Notes: generated by a model from the letters alone, not told the origin. 64,000 nucleotides of DNA from Pollenia angustigena (GCA_930367215.1 OV884056.1:51026308-51090307); one strand, 5' to 3'; shown: positions 12,486 to 25,320, counted from the first letter of the stretch. Translations and numbers: made by a program.

Positions 12486-12949
12486 GCATCTTTTGATATT
12501 GAAAAAACCGATTTTGACAGCGCTCAAAATATTGTTATTTGTTATTTGAATGGCAATTTAGCTATTTTTTGGGCAATCTAGCGGTTTTATACATATTTTT
12601 CATTTCAATTTTGTGAGTTTTACTAAACAAGATAAGCGATCACTACTGTTCCTGCCTCAACGTTGACGTTCATATTTATCTATGTCATTTCAGAGCTAAA
12701 GGCGCTAGCCTAATGTAACGTTTGATGAGCTGATTTAAGTTGGCCTGTTGGAATAAGTAATTTAATTTAGTCTTACTTTAGAATACAAATTAAAATTGAC
12801 ATGTTCCCTTCTCGTTCACATCAACACTTGTTGGGAATTTATTTAGTAAAAAAATTCGCGGGAGTAAACATTGGCGATGCCAAATTTTTTAAGTTTGGGA
12901 ATTCATTCCCAAAAAATTTGTTATGGGAATCATTCACAATACGAAATAA
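12486..12949. other. spacer, nothing recognised
   Basis: Moderately A+T-rich, no repeats or coding signatures noted. Confidence 0.45.
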
Positions 12950-15937
12950 AACAAGTTAGAGTGCTATATTTGGCTGTGCCGAATCTTTGATACCCTCCAC
13001 CGACACTTCGAATGTTTTAGGAGTAATATCTGTATGATGTCTATTTATTATTATAATCTTTGTAAAAACAGACATCTGCATTAAAATTTGTTGCGGTTTA
13101 GACCTATATAAAATTATTGATCGATAATCAGAATCAATTTTAAAAAGTTTGAGTAGAATATCAGTTTAAGATGAACTTAAATGATTTTCAAGAGAACAAA
13201 TTATATAAAAGCCATGGTAAGCTATGAACCAATCATCCCAAATTCTGCAGAACGATTTCTGGTATTAAAAAACATAAATTTCAATATAGCGGTGCAATTA
13301 GTTTAAGCGTTTGCAGTAAATTTCAGAAGGCTGCTAAAATGGAATTTAAGGAAAATTATGGACCGTATATCACAAAATTGAAAGTTTACCGCGTATTTAA
13401 TAATTTTACCAGAGTGGGCTTTATATGAGGCCTATGGTAAGTTATGCACCGATCTTCACCAAATTTCACAGTGTCATTTCTAGTTCTATAAAACTGTGAT
13501 GTATCAAATTTTGTTATGATAGCGTTATTTTTTACGTTTTTAGGCGGGAGTAAGGTTTATATGGGGCCTAGGTAGGGTTTTTTCCCGGGATTTCCCGATT
13601 TCAATAATTATATTTCCCGCTTTCCCGGGATTTTTCATGCGGGATCCCGGGAAATAAAAAATTCCTCATAGTTTAAGAAAACAGCTATTTATACTTTGAA
13701 ATTTAGTTTTCTATTCTCTTAAAATAAGCATCTGTGGATGGGTTGTCGATTAGATCAATTACAAGAAGTGAGTACATACGTAAATCAATGTCTCCTGATG
13801 CAATAAATCTACTTAAAGCAGAATAGGCAGCGCAACAGTTCATAATTAATAAATTTAGTGAAGTGAAAAGTTAATAAAGAACATTAATTCAAAATAAGAT
13901 GCAGGTAGTAAAGCTTAATTGTCCATGGACAAGTCTTAAACATAGCAGATACCTTGACATATAGCTCCTTTATTGCAACATAGTCATATCTACAAAAACA
14001 AATGAACTTGGCAAAATGCGATTAAAGTTTTCAAAATGTACCGATTTAAAGATATATTTTGCTATAACTTCGGTTCAGTTTGAGATAAAATACGAGAAGG
14101 CATGAAGGAACACTTTGCTTAAATAACTTACAATTTTTGATTTTTTGAGATATGACTATGTTGCAATGAAGGAGCGATATGTTTATTAGGTGATAAACAC
14201 ATTTTTTTTTCAATTTGTGTTGGTTTATATACCCTAGAAGTGCGGGGAAACCGAAATAAAAAAAAATTTGGAAACTCGTGTAAGATACTACAACATACAA
14301 TTTGAAAAACACATTGTCCTAAAGATTACATAGACCTAATGAAATGAAAAGGTTTGTAAGAGTTTGATGCTATTTTTTGCATGAACCTTGACATACATTT
14401 GACTGATATAGACGTTGTTTATAAAAAAAATGCTTCATATTGTGAATCAAAAGCCTTCTACAACGGTGCACTTTTAACTATTTATCCAACCTCGGTAAAA
14501 AAAATTAACGAAATTTTTGGAAAACATGGTAATTAGTAAATAAAATAATCAATATACTTTTTGACGACTAACTAAGCGCTTTGAGTGTGTCAGAAAGTTA
14601 TTTCCTAAGCCGTTAAAAAATGTTAATATATTTATTTAAAATATTTTAACTATTTTATGAATTAACTTTTTGATCTCATATCTTGAGTACCTCAATTTGT
14701 GTTTGTTTTTATTATTGTTTTATGAATTAAATTGTTATGTTTATCTTAATTTTTTATCTTGTATCTAGAGCATAATATTAATACGGAATTTACATATAAA
14801 ACCGTAAGGTAATAATAATTCAAGTTCCTCTTTTAATCTTCATTTAATTTTGTAGTATTTAAGGATTTCTTTTACTTACTTTGTAAACAAGTTACCTTAC
14901 GTTTTTGTATAAAAGTTTTTTTTCATTATTTAAAAACAAATTTACTGTGTATTATTTATATGGAGCGGGATCCCGGGATCCCGGGAAATTCAAAAAAATT
15001 TCCCGCTTTCCCGGGAATCGAAAAACTCCGGGAAAAAAAAAACTCTAGGCCTAGGGTAAATTATGAACTGATCTTCACGAACTTTCACAGTCTTATTTCT
15101 AGTCCTGTAAAACTTATATGTTCCAAATTTTGTTATGATAGCATTATTTTTTACGTATTTAGGTTTACTAAGCTGTTTTCCGGGAGTAAGGTTTATATGG
15201 GGCCTATGGTAAATTATGGACCGATCTTCACGAAATTTCACAAATCTTATTTTTAGTTCTAAAAAATTTTGATGTACCAAATTTTGTTATGATAGCATTA
15301 TTTTTTACGGATTTAGGCGTACTTAACTGTTTTCTGGAAGTAGGTTTTATATGGGGCCTATGGTAAATTATGGACCGATCTTCACGAAACTTAATAGTTT
15401 CATTTCTAGTCCTATTTAACTGTGACGTGCCAAAATTTGTAATGCTAGCATTGTTAGTTAGGGTTTTAGGCTTACTATACTGTTTTCCGGAAGTAGGGCT
15501 TATATGGGGCCTAGGGTAAATCATGGACGGATCTTCAAGAAATTTTACAGCGTGATTTCCAGTTAAATAAAACGAACTGTTGCGAAATCTTATATCATTC
15601 TGTGCATTTTTCCACCATTTATGTTAGTTTTTGTAACAAAATTATCAATTTTTTTTAGGTGGTGGTTCCACATTTTGATTCATAGCTCAGATCCTATTGA
15701 ACCGATTTTGCTGGATTACAATCCCATTATTTCTTTTGAGTTTTTCGAAAGTGAGCGTGTTTTCAACAGACGGACAGACGGACAGACATACCGACATGGC
15801 TAAATCGACTTAAAATTACTCAAGGACCCAGAATATTTATACTTTATGGTGTCTGAGATGAATAATAAAAAAGTTTCACACGGAATGACAAACTTAATAT
15901 ACCCTCTTCACAACTAATTGTGGTGGAGGGTATAAAA
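12950..15937 (+). repeat. X-type dispersed repeat, near-complete, interrupted by hAT
   Basis: The left end reads ACAAGTTAGAGTGCTATATT, with the short hairpin GGCTGTGCC, then GATACCCTCCACC. The right end reads GTGGTGGAGGGTATAAAA. Internal units starting GGCCTA(T/G)GG lie at 13429, 13565/15048, 15201, 15355 and 15508, i.e. about 153-154 bp apart once the 1.48-kb hAT element is removed. The GACGGACAGAC / AAATCGACTTAAAATTACTC cluster is at 15770-15820. Noncoding. Confidence 0.75.
13573..15047. mobile_element. non-autonomous hAT element with TCCCGGGA subterminal repeats, copy 2
   Basis: A 1475-bp element starts TAGGGTTTTTTCCCGGG and ends AAAAAACTCTA. It is flanked by a perfect 8-bp duplication GGCCTAGG (13565-13572, 15048-15055). 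It is inserted in a tandem unit of the surrounding X-type repeat, in inverse orientation to copy 1. The shared internal DNA includes a TTGCAACATAGTC segment and the minus-strand-like stretch RKSMSPDAINLLKAE followed by a stop. Confidence 0.88.
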
Positions 15938-16397
15938 ATATAGGAATATTTTCATGGGAGTAGTTGTTTGCGATAGGGGTGATTGACTCACCTTCAAATA
16001 CTTACTCTACTAAGGATATGATGTCTTATGCCTTTGCTGTAAAGAAATTTATGGAAAAATTTCGTAAACTATTCGTAGGATTTTTTTTTTTTTTTTTTTT
16101 AATTAAAAAAATTATTCTGTGTAGTTTTTATTAAAATTTGCTAAAATAAAAAATGTCAAACTTTTGTAAAATTTGTAAACGATTTTTATTAAGAAAATCC
16201 ATTAAAGGTGGCCTAAAGCTCTTTTAAAGTTAATGGCTAAAGTCCAAAGGCGTTAAATTGCAAGACATTGGTAAAAAGTTGTACATGACTGCAGGCTATT
16301 CAGTCGTCCAAAGGCGCTAAATTTTGTTTGTTAAAAAAACTATCCGGACAGAAATCAGCTTCATTCGAAAAGTAGATTTTCTTGTAATAAATAATAA
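15938..16397. other. spacer with long T run
   Basis: A run of about 20 T is near 16080, followed by TTATTCTGTGTAG, which resembles the end motif of the repeats at 6640 and 31240. No gene seen. Confidence 0.45.
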
Positions 16398-17040
16398 CAC
16401 GGTGCTACAGTGAAAATATACTTGGGAAATTACCTGGTGTAAGTTGAAGGCCTTGTTGAGTAGATCTCAAATCATTTTTAAAATGTTCGGAAGCACCCTC
16501 AAATTTCGGAGTTAATCCGAAAAAAACCATTTTCGGGTAGGTTTGAGTACTTATGAACACGTAACTCAGTTGATTTTTATCCGATTTTTATTTTTTAAAC
16601 GGTTTTAGAAAGAAGAGAAATGTTGTGCCTTTCTAAATGTATACACTTTTTGGTATGTGTATACAATTTTTGTGGTGATATTCCTTATTATATCTGATTT
16701 TAATTTAATTTTTTCTCGATTTTTCAACTTTGGTGCCATTTTTTTAAATTAGTTTGTTAAGAAACATATCATTATGTATACATTTTATTAAAGCTAATTT
16801 AGTTTTGAGTTAAACCAGCTTTCACAATGTCCTTTTCTTTCAGAAATTATAATAAATTAAATTTTTATGAGTAAAACAATGTTCTAAAATGTTTTAAAAT
16901 TATAAGCAATTTATTTCTTATACACCCTCTACTTTAGGTATGTATGTTTTGTCATTACGTTTTTATTAATGCACACAGTTTGTGTGTTTTTCATAAATAT
17001 TTCAATTGACCTAAAATGCTTACAAAACAAAAAAATTTGG

Positions 17041-17320
17041 GGTGAGGATCTGAAATAGCATAAGCGGCGCCAAGACTTTAAAGTCGGATTAAAAATGAAA
17101 CCACTGTCAAGCCATGAACACCGATATGCGATCTAATGAGATAAGACTTTAAATGGCAGCGCTACATATAAAAAACCAAAAGGGCTGTATTTGGGGGCGT
17201 GGCAGAAAAAAATAAAAATATTTCCTGTTTTAGAAACTTTATTGACATATCTTTCATTCTACAGGGAGATTGGCATAATTTTTTTTTTGTATGGAGGTTG
17301 ACCCGGTCTATTGGCCAATA
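17041..17320. repeat. dispersed repeat with GGGCGTGGCA motif, copy 1
   Basis: It shares GATATGCGAT.TAATGAGAT, GGACTTTAAATGGCAGCG-like, GGGCTGTATTTGGGGGCGTG and GAGGTTGACCCGGTCTA with 21960-22246, and more weakly with 21594-21800. Noncoding. Confidence 0.6.
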
Positions 17321-17570
17321 TTTGTAAAAGCTAAATTTTTCACTTTTGAAAAACCTTAATCAAATTTTTTTTTATATTCGATTTAATTAAATGAAAGCTG
17401 GTTTAACTCAAAACTAAATTAGCATTAATAATGTGTATACATAATGGTATGTTTCGAAACAAACTAATTTAAAAAAATGCCACCAAAGTTGAAAAATCGA
17501 GAAAAAATCAAATTAAAATCAGATATAAAAAAGAATATCACTACAAAAATTGTATACATTTATACATTTA

Positions 17571-18473
17571 TGGACCGTTTTTCACAAAATTTTAAAGTCT
17601 TATTTCTCGTTCAATAAAACTGTGATGTACCAAATTTTGTTATGATAGCATTCTTTTTTACGTTTTTAGGCGTACTAAGCTGTTTTCCGGGAGTAAGGTT
17701 TATATGGGGCCTATGGTAAATTATGGACCGATCTTCACGAAATTTCACAGTCTTATTATTAGTTCTAAAAAATTTTGACGTACCAAATTTTGTTATGATA
17801 GCATTATTTTTTACGGATTTAGGCGTACTAAACTGTTTTCTGGAGGTAGGTTTTATATGGGGCCTATGGTAAATTATGAACCGATGTTCACGAAACTTAA
17901 TAGTTTCATTTCTAGTCCTATTTAACTGTGACGTGCCAAAATTTGTTATAATAGCATTGTTAGTTAGGATTTTAGGCTTACACTACTGTTTTCCGGGAGT
18001 AGGGCTTATATGGGGCCTAGGGTAAATCATGGACGGATCTTCAAGAAATTTTACAGCGTGATTTCCAGTTAAATAAAACGAACTGTTGCGAAATCTTATA
18101 TCATTCTGTGCATTTTTCCACCATTTATGTTAGTTTTTGTAACAAAATTATCAATGTTTTTTAGTTGGTGGTTCCACATTTTGATTCATTGCTCAGATCC
18201 TATTGAACCGATTTTGCTGGATTTCAATCCCAAACTGCTTAGGATAACTACAAGCAATTTGACACCAAGTTTGTTTATTTCTTTTGAGTTTTTCGAAAGT
18301 GAGCGTGTTTTCAACAGACGGACAGACAGACGGACATGGCTAAATCGACTTAAAATTACTCAAGGACCCAGAATATATATACTTTATAGGGTGCGAGATG
18401 AATAATAAAAAAGTTTCACACGGAATGACAAACTTAATATACCCTCTTCACAACTAATTGTGGTGGAGGGTAT
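17571..18473 (+). repeat. X-type dispersed repeat, 5'-truncated
   Basis: It carries 153-bp units with GGCCTA at 17708, 17861 and 18014, the GACGGACAGACAGACGGACA cluster near 18319, and the right end GTGGTGGAGGGTATAAAA. It starts abruptly inside a unit at TGGACCG. Confidence 0.7.
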
Positions 18474-19039
18474 AAAAATGGCACCAAAGTTGAAAAATCG
18501 AGAAAAAATTAAATTAAAATCAGATATAATTAAGAATATCAGCACAAAAATTGTATACACATACCAAAAAGTGTATACATTTAGAAAGGCACAACATGTC
18601 TCTTCTTTCTGAAACCGTTTAAAAAATAAAAATCGGATAAAAATCAACTGAGTTACGTGTTCATAAGTACTCAAACCTACCCGAAAATGGTTTTTTCGGA
18701 ATAACTCCGAAATTTGAGGGTGTTTCCGAACTTTTTAAACTTGTCTTATGATCTACTCAGTAAGGTCTATCTATAACCTACACTAGATAGCTTTTCAAGT
18801 ATAAAAAAAGTGCTCATTTGTAGCACCGTGTAATTGGCAAACGTTTATTTCTTTAGGATTAAATGGCATAGGCTGACGTTTTAAACTAAAAAAGATTTGC
18901 GAACCCCACTTCATATTTTTTAATGATATCAAAAACTAATAAAACCCAATATGGACCGCAAAGAGAATTTCCTTTTTTACAGAAAATTTTTTCAAATAGA
19001 AACTGGGAATTATTTCCTTCCGAAGGTAACTTTATATTA

Positions 19040-19209
19040 TATTCAACATTTTTCATTTTTCGAATTTATTCTATGAGCTAAATTTCAGTTATGTATTTTA
19101 TAAAGCTTTTTTTTACAAAAAAGCTTTTTTGTAAAAAAAAAAGCTTTATAAAATACATAACTGAAATTTAGCTCATAGAATAAATTCGAAAAATGAAAAA
19201 TGTTGAATA
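19040..19209. repeat. near-perfect 170-bp palindrome
   Basis: Arms of about 80 bp from ATTCAACATTTTTCATT to GCTTTTTTTTAC, centred on ACAAAAAAGCTTTTTTGT, are mirrored exactly except for a T8 versus A10 run. It may be a recent foldback structure or an assembly or read artefact. No flanking duplication was noted. Confidence 0.85.
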
Positions 19210-20600
19210 GAAAATTTTTTCCCAAATTTATTTATTGAATAGAACTTTTTTCCTATAGCAAATTTAAAAATTTAGGTAAATCGCCTGAAATTATTTACCT
19301 TTTAACTAGAGGTGTGAACGTGTTATGAATTTTTCGTGGAACTTGTGATTCATGCGCGAAAGACTCGAAATTGGAATTACTTTGAATATTTATCATGTTT
19401 GAGAGATTAAGAGCTTTTGAAATATCCCAGCGGTAGAAAAAAAGTTAGTAAAAAGGTTTAATAGAAGACCTTATTTGGCAGACACAATCACTACCCGTTG
19501 CATTCTATACTTATTTACTTTTCACACAGACTGTCATTGTTTCCCTCCCTTCTTTTTACAGGCATTCTAAAATGCTTTCAGATGAAGGGAATATGAAGAA
19601 TGTGTTTATGCCGTGCGGCCGTTATTATATTTTCGTAGCCTGTGAGCCAAACGTGGTGATCCTTATTCAAATACTGCTAACGCGCACAGCTCTGCTATTA
19701 ACATGTTATGCTACATTTACATATTTGAGTTGAAATAACTTGCATGATGTAAAAATCGTGCACAGACCACATACAATTTTGTCAATGCAAAAAGTTTGCC
19801 AGGGAAAAAAACTATTTTAATTTGAATGTTTGCATTGCATCAAAACTATAGTTCTTATCAAGTTGTAACTTTTTGTATAAATTTATATTAAAGTGATAAT
19901 TATGAACAACACAAACTTTTACACAAATTCATTCACAAATGGCAAATATATTTTACATTAATTGCTTTAAAGTTTAAACGGTTAATTGGTTTAATTAAAA
20001 GAAATGCTAACAACAAAATATTTGTTCACATTTGTGCATGAAAATTATTTTAATTACAGATAATTAAAAGTTTTTGTTGTTTTTGTTGAAATAACATGAA
20101 TTGTACATTATTAGAGTTTTAGCGGTAAAAGTGCAAGCAAAATTTTAGTGATATAATTTTGTTTTTTTTTTTTTTTTTTGTAGTGTTAAAATTTCAAAAT
20201 GCACACTTTAATAAGTTTTGATTATTTTACACTTTAAGAATTGTTCAATAAAACAAAAGCACAAGTTGTGTTACATTTTATTCAAGTTTTTAAATGAATA
20301 AAATATTTTCAAGATTAGTTGTTCCGTGTGTTACGCTATGTGCGTATTAAAAACACAACAAAAAAACAATAATTTAATTGGATTTTTATGAATAAAATAA
20401 AATAGATTAGAGAAAAAAAATAAAATAAATAAATATCTTTGCCGCCATCAAATAAAATTTAAAAAAGTATAATGTGAAATTGTCTAGAAAATTTAAGTAA
20501 TTAAATGTGGAGATAAGTGTTGATGTTAACTTTGAAAAAAAAACCGGTGGACGAATTAAAATGGTTAAGGCAGGTCTCATTACTCTAACAAGTAAAATAC
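19210..20600. other. A+T-rich spacer, nothing recognised
   Basis: Poly-T run near 20162. No coding or transposon-end signature noted. Confidence 0.5.
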
Positions 20601-20807
20601 TGGGTGCGTTCGTAAATGCATCACTGCGCTGCATCAGAAAAGCAAACTTTAAAGCTGTTAAAAAAATAATTATACTTGTCTTTATTGTGTGACTATTATT
20701 TTTGTGGAGTATTTCACAATTTTTTGGTCCACATTTACTTCACTGATAAATATATAACGATTTGAAATCACTGATGCAGCGCAGTGATGCATTTACGAAC
20801 GCACCCA
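20601..20807. mobile_element. 207-bp MITE with 35-bp TIRs
   Basis: GGGTGCGTTCGTAAATGCAT, continuing CACTGCGCTGCATCA, is mirrored perfectly at 20773-20807. ACT flanks both ends, a possible 3-bp duplication. The overlapping reading frame is incidental. Confidence 0.8.
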
Positions 20808-20893
20808 CTATTGTGAAATAATAAACACAATTGTCCAATTCACAAGCTCGTAGTATCATCGTTTTCGTTAATCGTCTAATAAAACAATATTGT

Positions 20894-22672
20894 ATATGGA
20901 CATTTCCACCGAAAGGTCCACCGCAACAAAAAAATTATAAGTTCTTGAAAAGACTTTGTTTTACCATATTTTAACAGGAAAACAATCAAATTTAATAAAA
21001 GTAAAAAAATTTTTGCCTGTATTCACAAAAAATTTTTAAATTTAATAAAGGTTTAAAGAACAAATTTACTATGAAAATTTTCCTTAATAAACGTTTGTTA
21101 AATTTAATAATCGTTTGTGAATACGGGGGTTAATATTTATTTATAACCCATTTCAAGATTTATGAATGCAAGTGGAACAAGTGCAACTTTTCTTATTTGG
21201 ATATTTCTATTGTACGTATTGCTATGATAACAGTTCTTTAAGAGAGACATTATGAATTGATTTTTTCTCTCTAAAACCTTTGGGAAGGTACAAAGAGTCA
21301 AAATAGAATGCCCAAGAAACTTTGCGATTGCAAATAACTGTAATTTTTTTCTTTGCATTATCTCATATTTCGATGTCATGTGCGACATTGAAAAACATAA
21401 TTTTCTATCAATGCGTCGAAAGTAAAAGTAGAAAGCTCATCAAATTACTCATCAAGTACTTATATAAAGTTGTTCACGTGCGTCATCGTAAGTGTGAAAA
21501 TTAATAATTTGAAAATAATTTTTTATATATGTAAATGATTTATTTATGTTAATATATACATTTCAATCGTTAAAATCTAGATGAGCAAAAAAAAGCACTG
21601 AATTCAAAAATAAAGCCATATTCTAGCCATTAACAATGATATACGATACGATGAGATTAGACTTTAAATGACGATGCTATATATGTATATAAAACAAAAA
21701 GGGCTGTAATTTAGGGCGTGGCAAAAACAATTTTTTTAAAGTTTTTCAAACTTAATAAATATACCTTTTATTTTAGGGCGTGACTGATGAAAATATTATT
21801 GCTTGTATTGGCTTCTACCTGATTTAATGTAGTATGTGTGTGAAAAAGAAAAAAGGGGCTTAATTTGTAGGCGTGTAATAAAAGTGGGCATATTAAAATC
21901 TATACATACGTAGTTTTAGAAGGTCTTTCTTGGCACGTAAAAAAAAAATTGGACATTAGGGGGAAGGATCTGAGATGGCATAAGTGGCGTCCAGAATTTG
22001 AGGTCGGATTAAAAAGTCACTAAAGACAAAAATGAAGCCACTATCAAGCCATGAAAAACGATATGCAATATGATGAGATCGGACTTTAAATGGCAGCGGT
22101 AAATATAAAAAAACCAAAAAGGCTGTATTTTGGGGCGTGGCAAAAAAAAATGTTTCCTGTTTAAGAAACTTCATTGACATATCTTTCATTCTAGGGGGTG
22201 ACTGGCACAACTTTTTTTTTTTGTGTGGAGGTCGACCCGGTCTAATCAACATATATATCATGATGGAAAAAAATGTCATGTGCGACAGATCACTTGCGAC
22301 AGCGATTAAAGCTAAATTAAAACAAAAGTATACATTATTTTTATTTAAAATGACAGCCATATTTAAGAGATATGAGTGCATAACATTCTACAATTTTTTG
22401 CATTCAAACAATGCCTCAGGTTTCGCTGAAATCGGCATTCGAATAAATGGCCACAAAAACCACTTCTGTTTTCGTCACGTGCAAATGCCTTGTTTTTTGC
22501 AATTTTCTTGAAAACGAAACAATTTTTCAAAATGAACAATAGCAGCTAATTAGGGCTAATTAAAAGCTATAACTTGAATCTATTGCCAAAATAAATATAC
22601 ATTTTATTTTGACTTTTTTTTAACTTTAAATGTGTACGATGGTCACGTTCGACATGATGGAAATGCCCATAT
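20894..22672. mobile_element. ATATGGRCATTTCC-ended non-autonomous element, copy 2
   Basis: The left end ATATGGACATTTCCACCG is paired with GGAAATGCCCATAT on the right; TTGT flanks both sides. TCATGTGCGACA occurs at 21374 and 22275. Two copies of the GGGCGTGGCA repeat (21594-21800 and 21960-22246) lie inside. No transposase was recognised. Confidence 0.55.
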
Positions 22673-23034
22673 TTGTTGTTAGTAATGTTCATACAAAAGT
22701 GTTGTCTCATTATATGATCGATTTTTATGTGTTTTAAAAAATGTGTTGATGACAGGTTTATTTGGTGAATTTGAATATTTTTGGAATTTGACAACTACCA
22801 CTTCAAATATGATTTTTCTGAATTTTTAATATTTGTTTGATTTATTTGAATTTATTTTTCAAACTATTTATATGTATTAAAATTGCTTGTCAATTAATAT
22901 TTATTACCACTTCATCTCAAATTAAAACTCCCATACCTGGTTTGATTTCATAGTATCAACCAATGTGAATGGCGCAAGTTTTATTAAAGAAGAAGAAAAA
23001 AATAAATAACTAAGAGTAAAGTTAAAAAATTATG
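22673..23034. other. A+T-rich spacer, nothing recognised
   Basis: No repeats or coding features noted. Confidence 0.4.
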
Positions 23035-23036
23035 TA

Positions 23037-24687
23037 CAGTATGTCAAGAATGAGTTTACACACAAGAAAAATTCACGTTTTTTCATATTTCTAAGGAGAA
23101 AAACGCTTTTTATTTTATGAAATATAAAGTTTTTTTTTATTTATTATAATTATGTATTTACATTATTTGGAAAAGTATAAAACAAAAAAAAACACCCAAT
23201 TTTACAAAAGCAACAAAAATTTAAAACAAAAATAAACACTACGCCATTTTTCTAATGTCAAACAACTCTTTTCACAATTGTTGACATCTTTGTTAAAACT
23301 AAATAATTAAAAAAAAAAATACATTAGAAAATTTTAGTATTTGGTATGACCACCGTTTGCATCTATTTCGCATTGCAATCTCTTTTTCATAGAACTGATT
23401 AATTTTGTAGGTCGTGGTTGGAAGGTATATTCTGCCACTCTTCTAAAATTGCTCTTTTTAAAGCAGTCATATTAGATAGCTGGCGTTTAGCAACCATTTT
23501 TTTAATTAGCCCACAAATTTTCTACTGGATTTAAATCCGGACTTGGGGCAGGTGTATCAATGACTTTGCCGCAGTTGTAACCAAGTCCGTACCATATGTG
23601 ACTTACGTTTGGGATCGTTATCTTGATAAAATTTGAATACTGGTTTATTCTCTCTTATAAATCCAAATTTCTTAGCACTATTAACTAAATGGGTCTGCAA
23701 AATGCCTTAATATTGTTGCGCATCCATTGTTGTTTCTATGAAAGCCAATTCACCTACTCCTTTGCTGGATATGCACCCCCAAATCATCACAGACATTTTT
23801 CCAAATTTGACTGTTGCGGTTTTGTAACGATGTTAGGGGCTTTCGCCATAATCTATTAGGCCCATCGCTGTAATACAACATCATTTTTGTCTCATCGCAA
23901 AATATTACATCGTCCCAATAGTCTGCCGGATGCGAGATATTCGTAATGGCGAAGGAAAGACGCTTCTCTATATTTTTTGAAAAAAGTAATGGTTGTTGAC
24001 GTGCAACTCTTGAAGAGTATTTGTTCTTAATTATAGCCTGTCGAACTGTTTCATGGCAAACAACTATTTCGCACTCTTCCTCAAGCTCCTTTGCAAGTGC
24101 TCTTGTAGAAATTTGAGGGTTCTGGACAAGTTTTCTAATAATTAAGCGCTCTGCTCGTTTATTTATTTTAGGCTTAGGGCCGCCTCCACCTCCACACTTT
24201 AACTGCAATCTACCTTCGTTTTTAGCTCAATTAAGCACATTGTAAATGGTCTTTAGTGCTACTGAAAATCTCTCTGACAGTTCCTGAGCAGTTGCGCCCA
24301 ATTGGTGGTTGTAGTAAATAAGTTGGATCACGTCGTACTATAATCTTTTGCCTGGCATTATTTACTCACAACAATTTTAAAAACGACACGAGCACTGATC
24401 ATTTTTATCGTCAACAGATATCAAGTATTACAGAAATATAACAATGTACCTACGTGCTAGAAAACGGTTAATTACAGTTGATCGTAAAATATGTAAGTGC
24501 TTTAAATTTTTGTTGTTTTTGTAAAAATTGCGTTTTTTTTTTTTGTTTTATACTTTTCCAAATAATGTAAATAATTATAATAAATAAAAAAAAAACTTTA
24601 TATTTCATAAAATAAAAAGCATTTTTTTCCTAAGAAATATGAAAAAACGTGAATTTTTGTTGTGTGTAAACTCATTCTTGACGTATG
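23037..24687 (-). mobile_element. full-length Tc1-type (DD34E) transposon, inactive
   Basis: The 1651-bp element has TA duplications at 23035-23036 and 24688-24689. TIRs of about 150 bp begin CAGTATGTCAAGAATGAG on the left; the right end, in complement, is CATACGTCAAGAATGAG. Both continue GTTTACACAC and further A+T-rich matches (ACTTTTCCAAATAATGTAAA). The transposase remnant occupies the minus strand. Confidence 0.88.
23334..24358 (-). pseudogene. Tc1-family transposase pseudogene
   Basis: The enzyme would cut and paste the element through a DDE active site. From a likely ATG at 24358 the N-terminal HTH region is readable but frameshifted (YNHQLGATAQELSERFSVAL). An open stretch at 24208-23750 includes a glycine-rich linker (KCGGGGGPKPK), a second HTH and the first catalytic aspartate in DVIFCDETKMML. 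Further on, in other frames, come ISSKGVGELAFIETTMDA, then FYQDNDP (second aspartate), PSPDLNPVENLW (glutamate) and a terminal GGHTKY-like end. Counting between the second D and the E gives 34 residues. Span (~341 codons) is normal for Tc1. Several stops and frameshifts make it non-functional. Confidence 0.85.
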
Positions 24688-24692
24688 TATAA

Positions 24693-24835
24693 GTCTGGGA
24701 TCACACTATGAAAGTTTTCTTTCAGAAAGTCTGAGTTCATGGGTGAGAGAGGAAAAAGGAAAAGCATGTTCTCTTCCCCTCTCACCAATAAACTCAGACT
24801 TTCTGAAAGAAAACTTTCATAGTGTGAACCCAGAC
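24693..24835. mobile_element. PIF/Harbinger-like snap-back MITE, copy 2
   Basis: Same length (143 bp) and ends (GTCTGGGATCACAC / GTGTGAACCCAGAC) as the copy at 84-226, with TAA on both sides (24690-24692, 24836-24838). It lies immediately beside the Tc1 element's terminal TA. Confidence 0.82.
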
Positions 24836-25185
24836 TAACTAAAACTAAATAGTTTGTTTTTTTTAATTTAAGTTTGCATATGGGAATGGAAAAAGTTTTG
24901 AATATAAGAAACTCGATTGTCAATTTAACCCTTTTTTCGCTGAAAATTTACTTAAAAATTTCGTCAATACAAAGTTTATTTTACTTATTTTTAGAAAAAA
25001 AGAAATAAAGTGTGTATGAATCTCTTTTTTTCAGTTTAAACGCAAAAATATGTTATTTATTTAAAAGTTTCTATTTCATTTAATAAAATAATAAAAATAT
25101 TTTGGAATAAAAGTTCAACGATCCTAAAACCAAACACGAAAAAAAGAACGCTAGCCTTTGCACCATGTGACTGCAACAATTAACG

Positions 25186-25320
25186 GCCTGTTCATCGATT
25201 TGCGAACGAAGGCTTCGTGTGCTTAACTTACATTTAAAACAAAAGCAAATTCTAAAATATTATTTTTAATTTAAATGTCAGTTAAGCGACGTAGTATTCT
25301 TTCGAAATCGATGAACAGGC
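25186..25320. mobile_element. 135-bp MITE with GCCTGTTCATCGATTT ends
   Basis: GCCTGTTCATCGATTTGCGAA is mirrored by TTTCGAAATCGATGAACAGGC, with one difference. The interior CGAACGAAGGCTTCGTG forms a further short hairpin. Confidence 0.72.

Larger units (their letters stand above)
16398..18833. mobile_element. long-TIR (foldback-type) element with nested X-type repeat
   Basis: The outer ends are ACACGGTGCTACA and TGTAGCACCGTGT. The arms run about 430 bp: 16398-16831 is mirrored by 17388-17570 and again, more fully, by 18474-18833. Characteristic segments are GTACTTATGAACACGTAACT and TGGTGCCATTTTT. The right arm is therefore present one and a half times, with an X-type repeat (17571-18473) between the two pieces. 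The middle (17041-17320) holds another repeat, also seen at 21594 and 21960. No transposase was recognised. Confidence 0.65.

Noticed and set aside
20507..20692. 61-codon plus-strand frame
   Set aside because: It overlaps a TIR of a 207-bp MITE and has no recognisable features.
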